This document shows positions 42,901 to 50,408 of a stretch of 64,000 bases of DNA, piece after piece. The notes under the pieces are model-generated. The model was not told the origin of the DNA. It did not search any database and was given only the letters and a program-made list of their open reading frames with translations. A program made the translations under genes and the position numbers. The DNA comes from an uncultured Gammaproteobacteria bacterium (GTDB taxonomy: Bacteria > Pseudomonadota > Gammaproteobacteria > JAADHQ01), in the NCBI GenBank assembly GCA_947258755.1, contig CAMYJO010000011.1, positions 1-64,000 of the forward strand, given 5' to 3'. How positions within the stretch are numbered: position 1 is the first letter of the stretch; the number at the start of each line of letters is the position of its first letter.

Positions 42901-43190
42901 AGATTCTGATTCGCTATGGCCTCAGGTCGCGTTGGCGGCTGCTTGGGCATGGCTTAGACTGCTGATTCATCGGCCAGCGCCGCTTCGTAGCGATGACCCA
43001 TGCCACATCAGGTTTCTCCAATACATAGAATATTTCTAGATAATACTTGCATATTATTGAATTAAAATAAGAAAATACCGTTCTCCATTACCCCTTATGG
43101 GTGCCAATATATGGCTCAATTTAATATTTTTCGTTTGCCTAAATTCTGAATTAACTACTGCAATTTGCAATATATGTTAAGCTTATACCC

Positions 43191-45152
43191 ATGCAGTTGA
43201 GACAGAAACTATTCCTTGTTCTGGGTCTGATGGCTCTGGTACCACTGTTGTTTCTTCTATTTGGTGTTGCTGGCCATATTGAACAGGATCTGGAAGACAG
43301 CACCGGCAAAGAGATTGGCAAGACCCTTGGCAAGCTTTCACATGAGCTGTCCAGCTTGCTGGATAATCAGAAATCGATTGTCCAGGGCCTGGCCAAGGTA
43401 CCGGTGGTCAGGGATTTTGCGGCGTCTATATCGGCCACCGACAACACGGCCGTATATGAGCGCAAAGTCACCAATCTCATGGCCTTTTTTCTTAATTATC
43501 AGTCCACTGTGCCGAGCATTCAGGCGATCAGGTTTACCGATACGCAGGGCAAGGCACTTGTCAAGATAAAGGAAGGTCAGCTGATCCCGCTTGAGAAAAA
43601 ACTCGATAATGGCAGACTGTATGTTGAAGACCTTGCCGCCAAGCCCTTTTTCCGCTGGGCTCAAAAAACAGATGAGGATATTTCCATCTCTGATTTTGAA
43701 CGTGGCCAGGTCTCGGGCGAGGTCGACTTTTGTCCTGCGATGGTGCGCTATAGCGTACCGATCAGGGATGAGCTTGAATCGCCTCTGGGCATGCTGATAG
43801 TCAATATGTGGGGATTGCGAATCGACGATGCCGTTGAGGCCGCACTGGCAGGCTATCCCGGACAGGCCTATATTGTTGAAATTAATAAGGACCAGGACAG
43901 GGATGGTATCTACCTTTATCATCAGGATGCCGATAAACGTTTCTCCAACCAGCTTGGAACTTCGATCCGATTTTCAACGGATATTGGTGACAAGTTATGG
44001 CAGCAGATTAAGGATGGATCTCGAACAGGTATGGTAGCGACAGAGCAGGATCAGTATGTCTATTACCATAAATTATCTCCCTTCCAGGAGCGCGATACGC
44101 GTTGGTTGCTGGTCATCGAAATGGCCAGGGATACTATCCTGGCCCCTATCCTAGATCTGAAAAACTGGATTGTGTACCTGATTTTACTTGTCGTTATTGT
44201 CAGTCTAATCATGGCGCGATGGGCTGCATCGCGGCTGTCGAAACCGGTGCATGATCTGGCGCAGATCATAACGCGCTATGCGGATGGTGATCGCAAGGTA
44301 CATTATAGTGATGACCGTCGTGATGAGATTGGTCTTGCCGGCAAGGCGTTTAACTACCTGACCAATAAATTGGAAAAAACCCAGAAACAACGCATTAAAG
44401 CTGAACTTACGGCGAGACAATCCGAGCGTCTGGCAGCGGTTGGACAAATGGCAGCAGGCATAGGACATGAGATCAATAATCCCTTAATGAATATTATGTC
44501 ACTGGCTTCATTGGTGGAGAAGAGTGTGCCTGAGCAGGACGAGCAAATGAAGGATGATCTCAAGGCCCTGCAAAATGAGGGTGAACGCTGTGCGCGTATT
44601 GTTCAGGGCGTTCTTAATTTTGCCAGGGAAAACAAGCCAAAATATGAAGAGTTTGATTTTTCTAAATTGATGCGGGAAACAGCGGCCATATTTGAACATC
44701 GTTTGCGCAACTCAAATATTAGTTTGTTGCTGGACCTCGATGGGCCTTTGATCATGCAAGGTGATTCAAGCCAGTTACAACAGGTTCTGGTCAATGTGGT
44801 TATCAATGCCTTGCATGCCTCACAGCCTGGTTCTGAAATTATCATGCGCGCACGCGAGGCAGATGGAAAAATAATGGCAGAAATTCTAGATAACGGTAAT
44901 GGCATCAGTGATGATAATCTCGCCCGTGCTTTCAGCCCGTTTTTCACAACAAAACCGGAAGGTTCGGGCACAGGGCTGGGGCTTTCCGTTAGTTATGGCA
45001 TTATTAGAAAGCATGGTGGATCTATCGTGCTGGAAAACAGGCCGCAGGGAGGGGTCAGGGTTGAAATAATCCTGCCCCGATCGAGTTCGAATGAGGAAAC
45101 AATGATGGCAGAAATGGACTTAGTATCCGAGGTTGGCAATGAAGGAAAATAA
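43191..45152 (+). CDS. Membrane sensor histidine kinase
   Basis: 653 residues. The N-terminal span (about 8-26) and a second span (about 329-347) enclose a ~300-residue periplasmic sensor region, probably dCache-like by size and by VRYSVPIRDELESPLGMLIVN. Then come HAMP, HisKA with the phospho-acceptor His at 426 (GIGHEINNPLMNIM), and a HATPase with N box in NVVINALHASQ, G1 DNGNGISDDN and GTGLGLSVSYGIIRKHGG. The GHEINNPL form is typical of NtrB/AtoS-type kinases that pair with sigma-54 regulators. It overlaps the next gene, which encodes exactly such a regulator. No Shine-Dalgarno is seen. The ligand is unknown. Confidence 0.93.
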   Translation: MQLRQKLFLVLGLMALVPLLFLLFGVAGHIEQDLEDSTGKEIGKTLGKLSHELSSLLDNQKSIVQGLAKVPVVRDFAASISATDNTAVYERKVTNLMAFFLNYQSTVPSIQAIRFTDTQGKALVKIKEGQLIPLEKKLDNGRLYVEDLAAKPFFRWAQKTDEDISISDFERGQVSGEVDFCPAMVRYSVPIRDELESPLGMLIVNMWGLRIDDAVEAALAGYPGQAYIVEINKDQDRDGIYLYHQDADKRFSNQLGTSIRFSTDIGDKLWQQIKDGSRTGMVATEQDQYVYYHKLSPFQERDTRWLLVIEMARDTILAPILDLKNWIVYLILLVVIVSLIMARWAASRLSKPVHDLAQIITRYADGDRKVHYSDDRRDEIGLAGKAFNYLTNKLEKTQKQRIKAELTARQSERLAAVGQMAAGIGHEINNPLMNIMSLASLVEKSVPEQDEQMKDDLKALQNEGERCARIVQGVLNFARENKPKYEEFDFSKLMRETAAIFEHRLRNSNISLLLDLDGPLIMQGDSSQLQQVLVNVVINALHASQPGSEIIMRAREADGKIMAEILDNGNGISDDNLARAFSPFFTTKPEGSGTGLGLSVSYGIIRKHGGSIVLENRPQGGVRVEIILPRSSSNEETMMAEMDLVSEVGNEGK

Positions 45153-46506
45153 GAATACAAGGATTTTGTTTGTTGATGATGACTCGGTGACCTGTTCGGT
45201 CATGCAACGAAACTGTGACCGAGTCGGTTATAGTTGTCATGTTTATCAGTCTGCAAAAGAGTGCTTGGCTGACTTTGAAAAGAATGGGGCAGACATGTTG
45301 GTGACCGATCTGCGTATGCCCGAGATGAGTGGCTTTGAATTACTTGGAAATGTCAGGGAAATCGATAAAGACATTCCTGTTTTGGTGATGACCGGTTATT
45401 CGTCAGTGGAAAATGCGGTGGAAGCAATGAAACTGGGCGCCACCGATTTTATTAAAAAACCATTCGATTTTGAGGAATTGAAGCTGATAATCGACCGTAA
45501 CCTGAGTGCAATGCGACTACAGGATGAAAATGAATTATTACGGAAACGTCTGCAGACAGGCCGCAACCGCTTTGGCATGATAGGTGATACGCCGGTGATG
45601 AAGACTCTGTTTTCAACAATCGAGAAGGTGGCTACGGTCAGCTGTAACGTGATAATCAGTGGTGAATCCGGAACCGGTAAGGAACTGGTTGCACGCGCCT
45701 TACATGATTACAGTCCGCGTAAGGATGCACCCTTTGTTGTCATCGACTGTGGCGCCTTGACCGAAACCCTGCTTGAGAGTGAGTTGTTCGGTCATGAGAA
45801 AGGTTCATTCACCGGTGCGACGCAAAGAAAGCGCGGCTTGATGGAGCAGGCCAGTGGCGGCACTTTATTTCTCGACGAGATATGCAATATAAGCGACTCG
45901 ATGCAAATGAAGTTGATGCGCGCACTGGAGAGCCAGACCATTACCCGAGTCGGCAGTACGCAGGGAATCCCAATCGATTTGCGCGTGATTGCCGCCAGTA
46001 ATCGTGATCTCGAGGCGATGGTCAAGAAAGGTGAATTTAGGCACGATTTCTATCATCGCCTGAACGTAGTCAATATTCACGTTCCTTCCTTGAGTGAACG
46101 GCGCGAGGATATACCTTCTCTGATAGAATATTTTGTGCAGGAATTTACCGAACGTTACCAACGACCGATCAAGGGTTTTGATACGGTGTCAATGAACAAC
46201 CTGTATCAGGCCGAGTGGTCAGGTAATATTCGCGAGTTGAAGAATATTGTCGAGCGTTGTGTGATATTGTCAGACAAGCCGGTGATGACCTGGCCAGAAA
46301 AACTATCAACAGCCATGGAAGTTGATGACAACCAAGGTATTCAGTTCCCGCAAGAGGATTTCCCGTCATTGGAAGAACTCGAGCAGGAATATATTGAACA
46401 TGTACTGGAATTATCGGGCGGAAAAAAGACCAAGGCCGCGGATATTCTCGGCATTGACAAGACCACGCTATGGCGAAAATTACGTCGCTTCAGTGAGGCA
46501 GAATAG
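45139..46506 (+). CDS. Sigma-54-dependent response regulator (NtrC family)
   Basis: 455 residues from ATG 45139, six bases after GAGG. Receiver domain: acidic pocket in FVDDDSV, phospho-acceptor Asp57 in LVTDLRMPEMSG, and Lys in FIKKPFDF. AAA+ domain: Walker A GESGTGKE, sigma-54 contact loop GSFTGA (canonical GAFTGA with Ala to Ser), Walker B TLFLDEI and an Arg-finger region. A Fis-type helix-turn-helix lies at the C-terminus (KTKAADILGIDKTTLWRKLR). It overlaps the kinase gene by 14 nt. A matching -24/-12 promoter lies 131 nt downstream, before the DsrE-like lipoprotein gene, which is the likely target. Confidence 0.95.
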   Translation: MKENKNTRILFVDDDSVTCSVMQRNCDRVGYSCHVYQSAKECLADFEKNGADMLVTDLRMPEMSGFELLGNVREIDKDIPVLVMTGYSSVENAVEAMKLGATDFIKKPFDFEELKLIIDRNLSAMRLQDENELLRKRLQTGRNRFGMIGDTPVMKTLFSTIEKVATVSCNVIISGESGTGKELVARALHDYSPRKDAPFVVIDCGALTETLLESELFGHEKGSFTGATQRKRGLMEQASGGTLFLDEICNISDSMQMKLMRALESQTITRVGSTQGIPIDLRVIAASNRDLEAMVKKGEFRHDFYHRLNVVNIHVPSLSERREDIPSLIEYFVQEFTERYQRPIKGFDTVSMNNLYQAEWSGNIRELKNIVERCVILSDKPVMTWPEKLSTAMEVDDNQGIQFPQEDFPSLEELEQEYIEHVLELSGGKKTKAADILGIDKTTLWRKLRRFSEAE

Positions 46507-46525
46507 GGCATTTTACAGTGTTATT

Positions 46526-46550
46526 GTTGCACTATTCTGCATATTGCAAC
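46526..46550. promoter_or_regulatory. Candidate enhancer (UAS) for the sigma-54 regulator
   Basis: Inverted repeat GTTGCA (46526-46531), 13 nt, TGCAAC (46545-46550). It lies about 115-140 bp upstream of the predicted start of the sigma-54 promoter at 46638, the usual distance for an enhancer-binding protein. A related 12-mer, TGCAATTTGCAA, lies before the kinase gene (43159-43170). Binding is inferred, not shown. Confidence 0.45.
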
Positions 46551-46637
46551 TACCTATAATGGCATTTACTTATTTATTAATATTAATTAAATGAATAAGT
46601 TACTGATAAATCGAAATTATAAAATAATTTGCAAACC

Positions 46638-46652
46638 TGGAATAGAGTTTGC
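46638..46652 (+). promoter_or_regulatory. Sigma-54 (RpoN) -24/-12 promoter
   Basis: TGGAATAGAGTTTGC: the TGG and TTGC blocks stand at the exact spacing of the consensus TGGCACG-N4-TTGC. Invariant GG and GC are present; the CACG part is not matched. The predicted start is near 46664, about 66 nt before the lipoprotein ATG. A gene for an NtrC-type activator lies directly upstream. Confidence 0.65.
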
Positions 46653-46660
46653 TATTAATA

Positions 46661-46698
46661 CTAGGTACAAACCTAGTAATATTTAGGTACAGACCTAG
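46661..46698. promoter_or_regulatory. Two tandem 16-bp palindromes in the lipoprotein leader
   Basis: CTAGGTACAAACCTAG (46661-46676) is a perfect 6-bp inverted repeat around ACAA. TTAGGTACAGACCTAG (46683-46698) is the same with one mismatch. Their starts are 22 bp apart, two helical turns. They lie at and just after the predicted sigma-54 transcription start and before the ribosome site AGGAGGA (46714-46720), so they could be a double operator or two mRNA hairpins. Confidence 0.75.
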
Positions 46699-46729
46699 AA
46701 TAATTATCCTGTTAGGAGGAGTCAACTAC

Positions 46730-47182
46730 ATGAAGAAGTTAACAGCAATTGCAACTACCGCATTAATCAGTGCTACCCTTATTGGCTGTACTGATCAAGA
46801 GTTAAAACCTGCCAAGAACGGTTATCACCAGCAAAAAGTGGTTTACCATGTTAACAATCTGCAGACTGCCAATGGCGCCCTGCGTAATGTTAAAAACCAT
46901 CTTAATGCCCTGGGTGATAAGAATGCAGAGATCATTGTCGTCACGCATTCCAGCGGTGCATTTTCCATGGTTGAAGGAACCAAGGACAAGAAGGGTAATT
47001 CTTTCGAAGATACCATTCAAAAACTGGCAAACCGTGGCGTTAAATTCACTATCTGTGCTAACACCATTCGCGGCAAGAAAATCGATAAAAACAGAATCAA
47101 CCTGAATGCGAAGGTTATTCCATCAGGTGTTGCTGAGGTTGCTGAACTGCAGCAGAAGGGCTATCTGTACGTTAAGCCTTAA
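46730..47182 (+). CDS. DsrE-like lipoprotein
   Basis: 150 residues from ATG 46730, nine bases after AGGAGGA. A lipoprotein signal peptide ends in the lipobox LIGC with lipidated Cys20. The rest (KVVYHVNNLQTANGALRNVK to EIIVVTHSSGAFSMVEG and KFTICANTIRGKKI) follows the DsrE/DsrF-like fold, including a conserved Cys in the TICANT segment, similar to small COG1416-type proteins. DsrE-family Cys residues carry sulfane sulfur in some members; a periplasmic role here is inferred. It is a single-gene unit under a sigma-54-type promoter, with its own terminator. Confidence 0.8.
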   Translation: MKKLTAIATTALISATLIGCTDQELKPAKNGYHQQKVVYHVNNLQTANGALRNVKNHLNALGDKNAEIIVVTHSSGAFSMVEGTKDKKGNSFEDTIQKLANRGVKFTICANTIRGKKIDKNRINLNAKVIPSGVAEVAELQQKGYLYVKP

Positions 47183-47209
47183 TCTGATAGATCATAATCA
47201 GACCAATCG

Positions 47210-47238
47210 ACGGGTGCTTTAGGCACCCGTTTTTTTTT
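47210..47238 (+). terminator. Intrinsic terminator after the DsrE-like lipoprotein
   Basis: ACGGGTGC (47210-47217), loop TTTAG, GCACCCGT (47223-47230), then T-run to 47238. Strong rho-independent terminator 28 nt after the stop. Confidence 0.93.
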
Positions 47239-47259
47239 ATGAAAAAAGCCCTGCGCCCC

Positions 47260-47288
47260 TTGAAAATAAACAGGTAGCCCTGTAAGAT
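47260..47288 (+). promoter_or_regulatory. Promoter of tRNA-fMet
   Basis: TTGAAA (47260-47265), 17-nt spacer, TAAGAT (47283-47288), followed by a GC-rich discriminator (GCGCTCTCG) typical of stringently controlled stable-RNA promoters. The tRNA starts 17 nt later. Confidence 0.75.
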
Positions 47289-47304
47289 GCGCTCTCGTTG
47301 TTAG

Positions 47305-47381
47305 TGCGGGGTGGAGCAGTCTGGCAGCTCGTCGGGCTCATAACCCGAAGGTCACAGGTTCGAATCCTGTCCCCGCTACCA
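47305..47381 (+). tRNA. Initiator tRNA-fMet (CAT)
   Basis: 77 nt with encoded CCA (47379-47381). Anticodon CAT lies in loop CTCATAA, flanked by three G-C pairs (GGG/CCC), the hallmark of initiators. Position 1-72 is unpaired (T-T), as required for formylation. The T-arm is GGTTCGAATCC. It has its own promoter and terminator, so it is a separate transcription unit, unlike the metY-rimP arrangement of E. coli. Confidence 0.96.
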
Positions 47382-47392
47382 CTATTTATAAT

Positions 47393-47425
47393 AAAACCAG
47401 ACGGTTACAGCCGACTGGTTTTTTT
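47393..47425 (+). terminator. Intrinsic terminator of tRNA-fMet
   Basis: AAAACCAG (47393-47400) pairs with CTGGTTTT (47415-47422), with an inner CGG/CCG pair-set across an A-A mismatch, and a T-run to 47425. Confidence 0.88.
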
Positions 47426-47576
47426 ATGTCAGTCGTCCAGTAATTGCTTAGTAGTATAATGTTCCCGATTCTCACGCTTCTGGCCAGTTATGCTGGAAAC
47501 GGCCTATTTTTTAGCAAAGCAGATGTTTATTGCCTGATGATTTCTAAGCAGGTACAGTGAACAGAAGTTGGAAGTC

Positions 47577-48080
47577 ATGTCACGAAGCACTATGGATCAA
47601 TGGTATGTCATAAGGACCAAACCCCGTCAGGAACAAGTAGCCCTTGAAAACCTGCAGCGGCAGGATTATCGATGTTTTTATCCCAGAATAAAACAAATGC
47701 AGAGAAGGCGCGGCAAAAGACAGTTGTGTATCGAGGCATTGTTTCCTGGATATCTGTTTGTCAAACTTAACCTGGATGTTACCAACACCGCGCCAATTCG
47801 GTCGACGCGTGGCGTTACAGGGCTGGTCATGTTTGGTACTGAAATCAGGCCAATCGCGGACGAGGTAATATCAGCAATACAAGGTAAGGCAGATCAACTG
47901 GGTATTATTGAAGATGATCAGGCAGAATTCAGGGCAGGGCAGCAGGTGCGCATTGAATCAGGCGCGATGCAGGGACTGGAAGCGATATTCCAGCAAAAAA
48001 GTGGTCAAGATCGGGCTATCTTATTGTTAAATTTAATGGGTGCCGAACGCACAGTTGAAATAGCGTTGTCGGACCTATAG
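47577..48080 (+). CDS. RfaH-like NusG paralogue (transcription antitermination protein)
   Basis: 167 residues from ATG 47577; TTG 47568 or ATG 47592 are alternatives. The NGN domain opens QWYVIRTKPRQEQVALENLQ and contains IEALFPGYLFVKLNL; a C-terminal KOW-like domain contains FRAGQQVRIESGAMQGLEAIF. This is the RfaH/NusG-specialised layout; RfaH is recruited at ops sites and increases expression of long surface-polysaccharide or secretion operons. No ops-like GGCGGTAG was seen in the window, so its target is elsewhere or it is diverged. The next gene is an outer-membrane barrel, 292 nt on, which could be a partner. Confidence 0.85.
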   Translation: MSRSTMDQWYVIRTKPRQEQVALENLQRQDYRCFYPRIKQMQRRRGKRQLCIEALFPGYLFVKLNLDVTNTAPIRSTRGVTGLVMFGTEIRPIADEVISAIQGKADQLGIIEDDQAEFRAGQQVRIESGAMQGLEAIFQQKSGQDRAILLLNLMGAERTVEIALSDL

Positions 48081-48372
48081 AGAACGAGTAGCGCTGAAAA
48101 ATATAGCTATAATTGTCGATTTAATTTACATAATTTGTTCGCAGGGCTTCAAAAATAACTAAAAGCAAGTCAAAAACTAACACAGATAAATATAAAACGA
48201 CATTCAGCATATATGTTAATCAATATTATACATCTGTTGGCCAAGCAAAGATTAAATTAATGATGTTGTTGTTGTTCCCTGATTTCGATTTTATTAGCCA
48301 GGACAAAATAGTACATGTCTTAATAATAACCAGAAGAGCATTGTTACACCTTTTTGGCTAGCCCTGAGTAAC

Positions 48373-49518
48373 GTGGCTTTACTGAGCCTGTTTTTCCTGC
48401 CGGGTGTTTCTTATGGCGAGGCCTGGGTAGTCACTCCTTCCGCAAGTATTGCTGCTACGTATGATGATAATGCTTCTTTAACGACACAGCCACACAGTTC
48501 CAGTTACGGCGAGATCGTAACCGCGAATATCAAATTTAGCCGATTGACAGATATATCCGAGGTTGCAGGACAGGCATATATTGACTATACGAATTTTAAT
48601 TCTGAAAGTGAATTGTCAGATCAGAGTGGAAACCAATTTCTTTCGCTTTACTCTAAATACAAGACAGAACTAGGACAGTGGAACCTGGATGCCTCATATC
48701 TGCGTGATTCAACATTGCGCTATGATTTCGATGATTTGAATATTGACGTAATCCAGGATCAGGCCAGACGTACTACGATTAGACTTGAACCATCCTGGAC
48801 GCAGCATCTGTCAGAAAGGCTGAGATTCAATATTGGATATGCATTTAATGATGTACGTTACAGTGATGAGTCGATAAGCACGAGTTTGTTCGATTATGAC
48901 CAACAATACCTGCGCGGTTCCTTAACCAGAGATCTGTCAGAGAGAGACAGTATCGTCGGTTCCTTGCGTGCAGGCCTGTATCGAGCACCAGATAACAATG
49001 ATGCTGAAACAACAAGCTATGAGTTGGTAGGTACTTATAATCATGCCTTTTCTGAAATCACAAAAGGTGGAATAGGTGTAGGCTTAAGCCACAGGTCTTC
49101 TAGTAGCTTGTCGGTCGATGAGGATGACAATGGTTATCTCGTCCGTATGTTTATGTCACATCAGACTGAGCTGCAGCGCATTCGGGTTGAGCTGTCTCAT
49201 GATATCAGGCCGAGTGGACTCGGAGAGGTCGTTGAAGTCAATAAATTCACACTTGAAGGCTCTCAGCATTTAAGCAGCCAGTTGACGGGCACTCTGCAAG
49301 CGAAAGCGCACGATAGTAAATCCCTAGGTGCTAACACTTCGAATGATAGGACTTACTTCGTGGTTGAGCCTGCATTGCGCTGGAATGTCAGCCCGTCATG
49401 GTATGTAGAGGCGAAGTATCGTTATCGACGGCAAAAATATGATGATTTACAGGATTCCGCAGACAGTAATTCTGTGTATTTGACGCTCGGATATAGCGAG
49501 GCCTCTTTGTTGGATTGA
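48373..49518 (+). CDS. Outer-membrane beta-barrel protein
   Basis: 381 residues from GTG 48373. It begins with the hydrophobic part of a signal peptide (ALLSLFFLPGVSYGEA), then alternating polar/hydrophobic strands through to a C-terminal SVYLTLGYSEASLLD. It resembles putative beta-barrel porin 2 / EpsL-type proteins of exopolysaccharide loci (by eye). The signal peptide lacks a basic n-region in this frame. ATG 48315 with AGGA upstream would supply one (SNNNQKSIVTPFW) if one T near 48320 were absent, so the start may be frameshifted. No strong ribosome site precedes the GTG. It follows the RfaH-like gene. Confidence 0.7.
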   Translation: MALLSLFFLPGVSYGEAWVVTPSASIAATYDDNASLTTQPHSSSYGEIVTANIKFSRLTDISEVAGQAYIDYTNFNSESELSDQSGNQFLSLYSKYKTELGQWNLDASYLRDSTLRYDFDDLNIDVIQDQARRTTIRLEPSWTQHLSERLRFNIGYAFNDVRYSDESISTSLFDYDQQYLRGSLTRDLSERDSIVGSLRAGLYRAPDNNDAETTSYELVGTYNHAFSEITKGGIGVGLSHRSSSSLSVDEDDNGYLVRMFMSHQTELQRIRVELSHDIRPSGLGEVVEVNKFTLEGSQHLSSQLTGTLQAKAHDSKSLGANTSNDRTYFVVEPALRWNVSPSWYVEAKYRYRRQKYDDLQDSADSNSVYLTLGYSEASLLD

Positions 49519-49961
49519 GGTGTCATTGTCGGTAGTAGCAATACACATTGTTACCGTGTCTGACGCGCTCTCTTGAGATAGGTGTTCGCAGGGCCTGGTC
49601 TTCCTGATTTCATCGACGGCTGCATTGATTGATGTGAGTCATACTTATATGTTGAGACATGAATGCGCCTTATTCCCTCATAAAAAATAATAGAATATAC
49701 GCGGTATATTTTCTAACAATTACTAATGACGCATTTTGTATCTGCCCCTGTGATTTCAACTTCGAAATTTAATGAATTAGTATAGATTAATTTACTTGAG
49801 TACTGGCATTATCCATACGGCAATTGCCTGTCAGGCATTTACTCTCCTCGATTAAGACGATAGTATAATGATCACGATATTCATGGTGGTTACACCTGAA
49901 GTATATAAACAGGCCTAATAAGGCCAAAGTATAAATATAACGACCAAAGAGGATAATAGAG
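49519..49961. other. Non-coding region before the small lipoprotein gene
   Basis: 443 nt, A/T-rich. A perfect TATAAT at 49864-49869 could be a -10 box for the lipoprotein gene, but no good -35 lies 16-18 bp upstream. No repeat or further gene was recognised. Confidence 0.4.
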
Positions 49962-50288
49962 ATGAGAACACCTCAAATCGCAAAGTTATTTGCTGTTTTG
50001 CTTCTAACATCAGGTTTCGCTACCGGTTGTTCATCACAGCCTGGAAAACCATCAGCATCGCCTGAAGCAGTCAGTGCTATTAGTGCTGCTAAAGCGGCTA
50101 ACAAAAAAGCCAAGGCTGTCGGTTATGAATGGCGTGATACTGGTAAAACACTGAAAAAAGCAGAAGCATTAGCGAACAAAGGCGATTCAGCGGGCGCCAT
50201 CAAATTGGCCAAAAAAGCTGAATCCGAAGCGATGTTAGCTGTAAAGCAATATGAGCTTGAAAAAAGCATGGATCGATCACTTAAATAG
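49962..50288 (+). CDS. Small lipoprotein, possibly SoxXA-binding-protein-like
   Basis: 108 residues. A signal peptide (MRTPQIAKLFAVLLLTSGFATGC) ends at a Cys23 lipobox. The mature part is Ala/Lys-rich helical: WRDTGKTLKKAEALANKGDSAGAIKLAKKAESEAMLAVKQYE. The W-R-D-T...AEALA..GD...AIKLAKKA pattern resembles small SoxXA-binding (SoxK-like) or DUF4398-type lipoproteins; the assignment is tentative. AGAGGATAATAGAG precedes the ATG, including AGAGGA at about 49948. It is a monocistronic unit with a strong shared terminator. Confidence 0.75.
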   Translation: MRTPQIAKLFAVLLLTSGFATGCSSQPGKPSASPEAVSAISAAKAANKKAKAVGYEWRDTGKTLKKAEALANKGDSAGAIKLAKKAESEAMLAVKQYELEKSMDRSLK

Positions 50289-50328
50289 TATCAACTTGTC
50301 CGCACGCAAATGTCGGACATTTAAATCC

Positions 50329-50367
50329 AAAAAAAGCAGGTCGTCAGATGACGATCTGCTTTTTTTA
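50329..50367. terminator. Bidirectional intrinsic terminator
   Basis: A 16-bp stem (50330-50345 with 50350-50365, one G-U) and a 4-nt loop has an A-run on the left and a T-run on the right. It ends the lipoprotein transcript and the convergent leftward HD-GYP/EAL transcript. Confidence 0.93.
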
Positions 50368-50408
50368 TTGGCGGCATTCCGATACTGTCAGGCCGCAGTA
50401 TAAAATAA

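Noticed and set aside
47305-47381. Elongator tRNA-Met
   Set aside because: Three G-C pairs in the anticodon stem and an unpaired 1-72 position identify the initiator.
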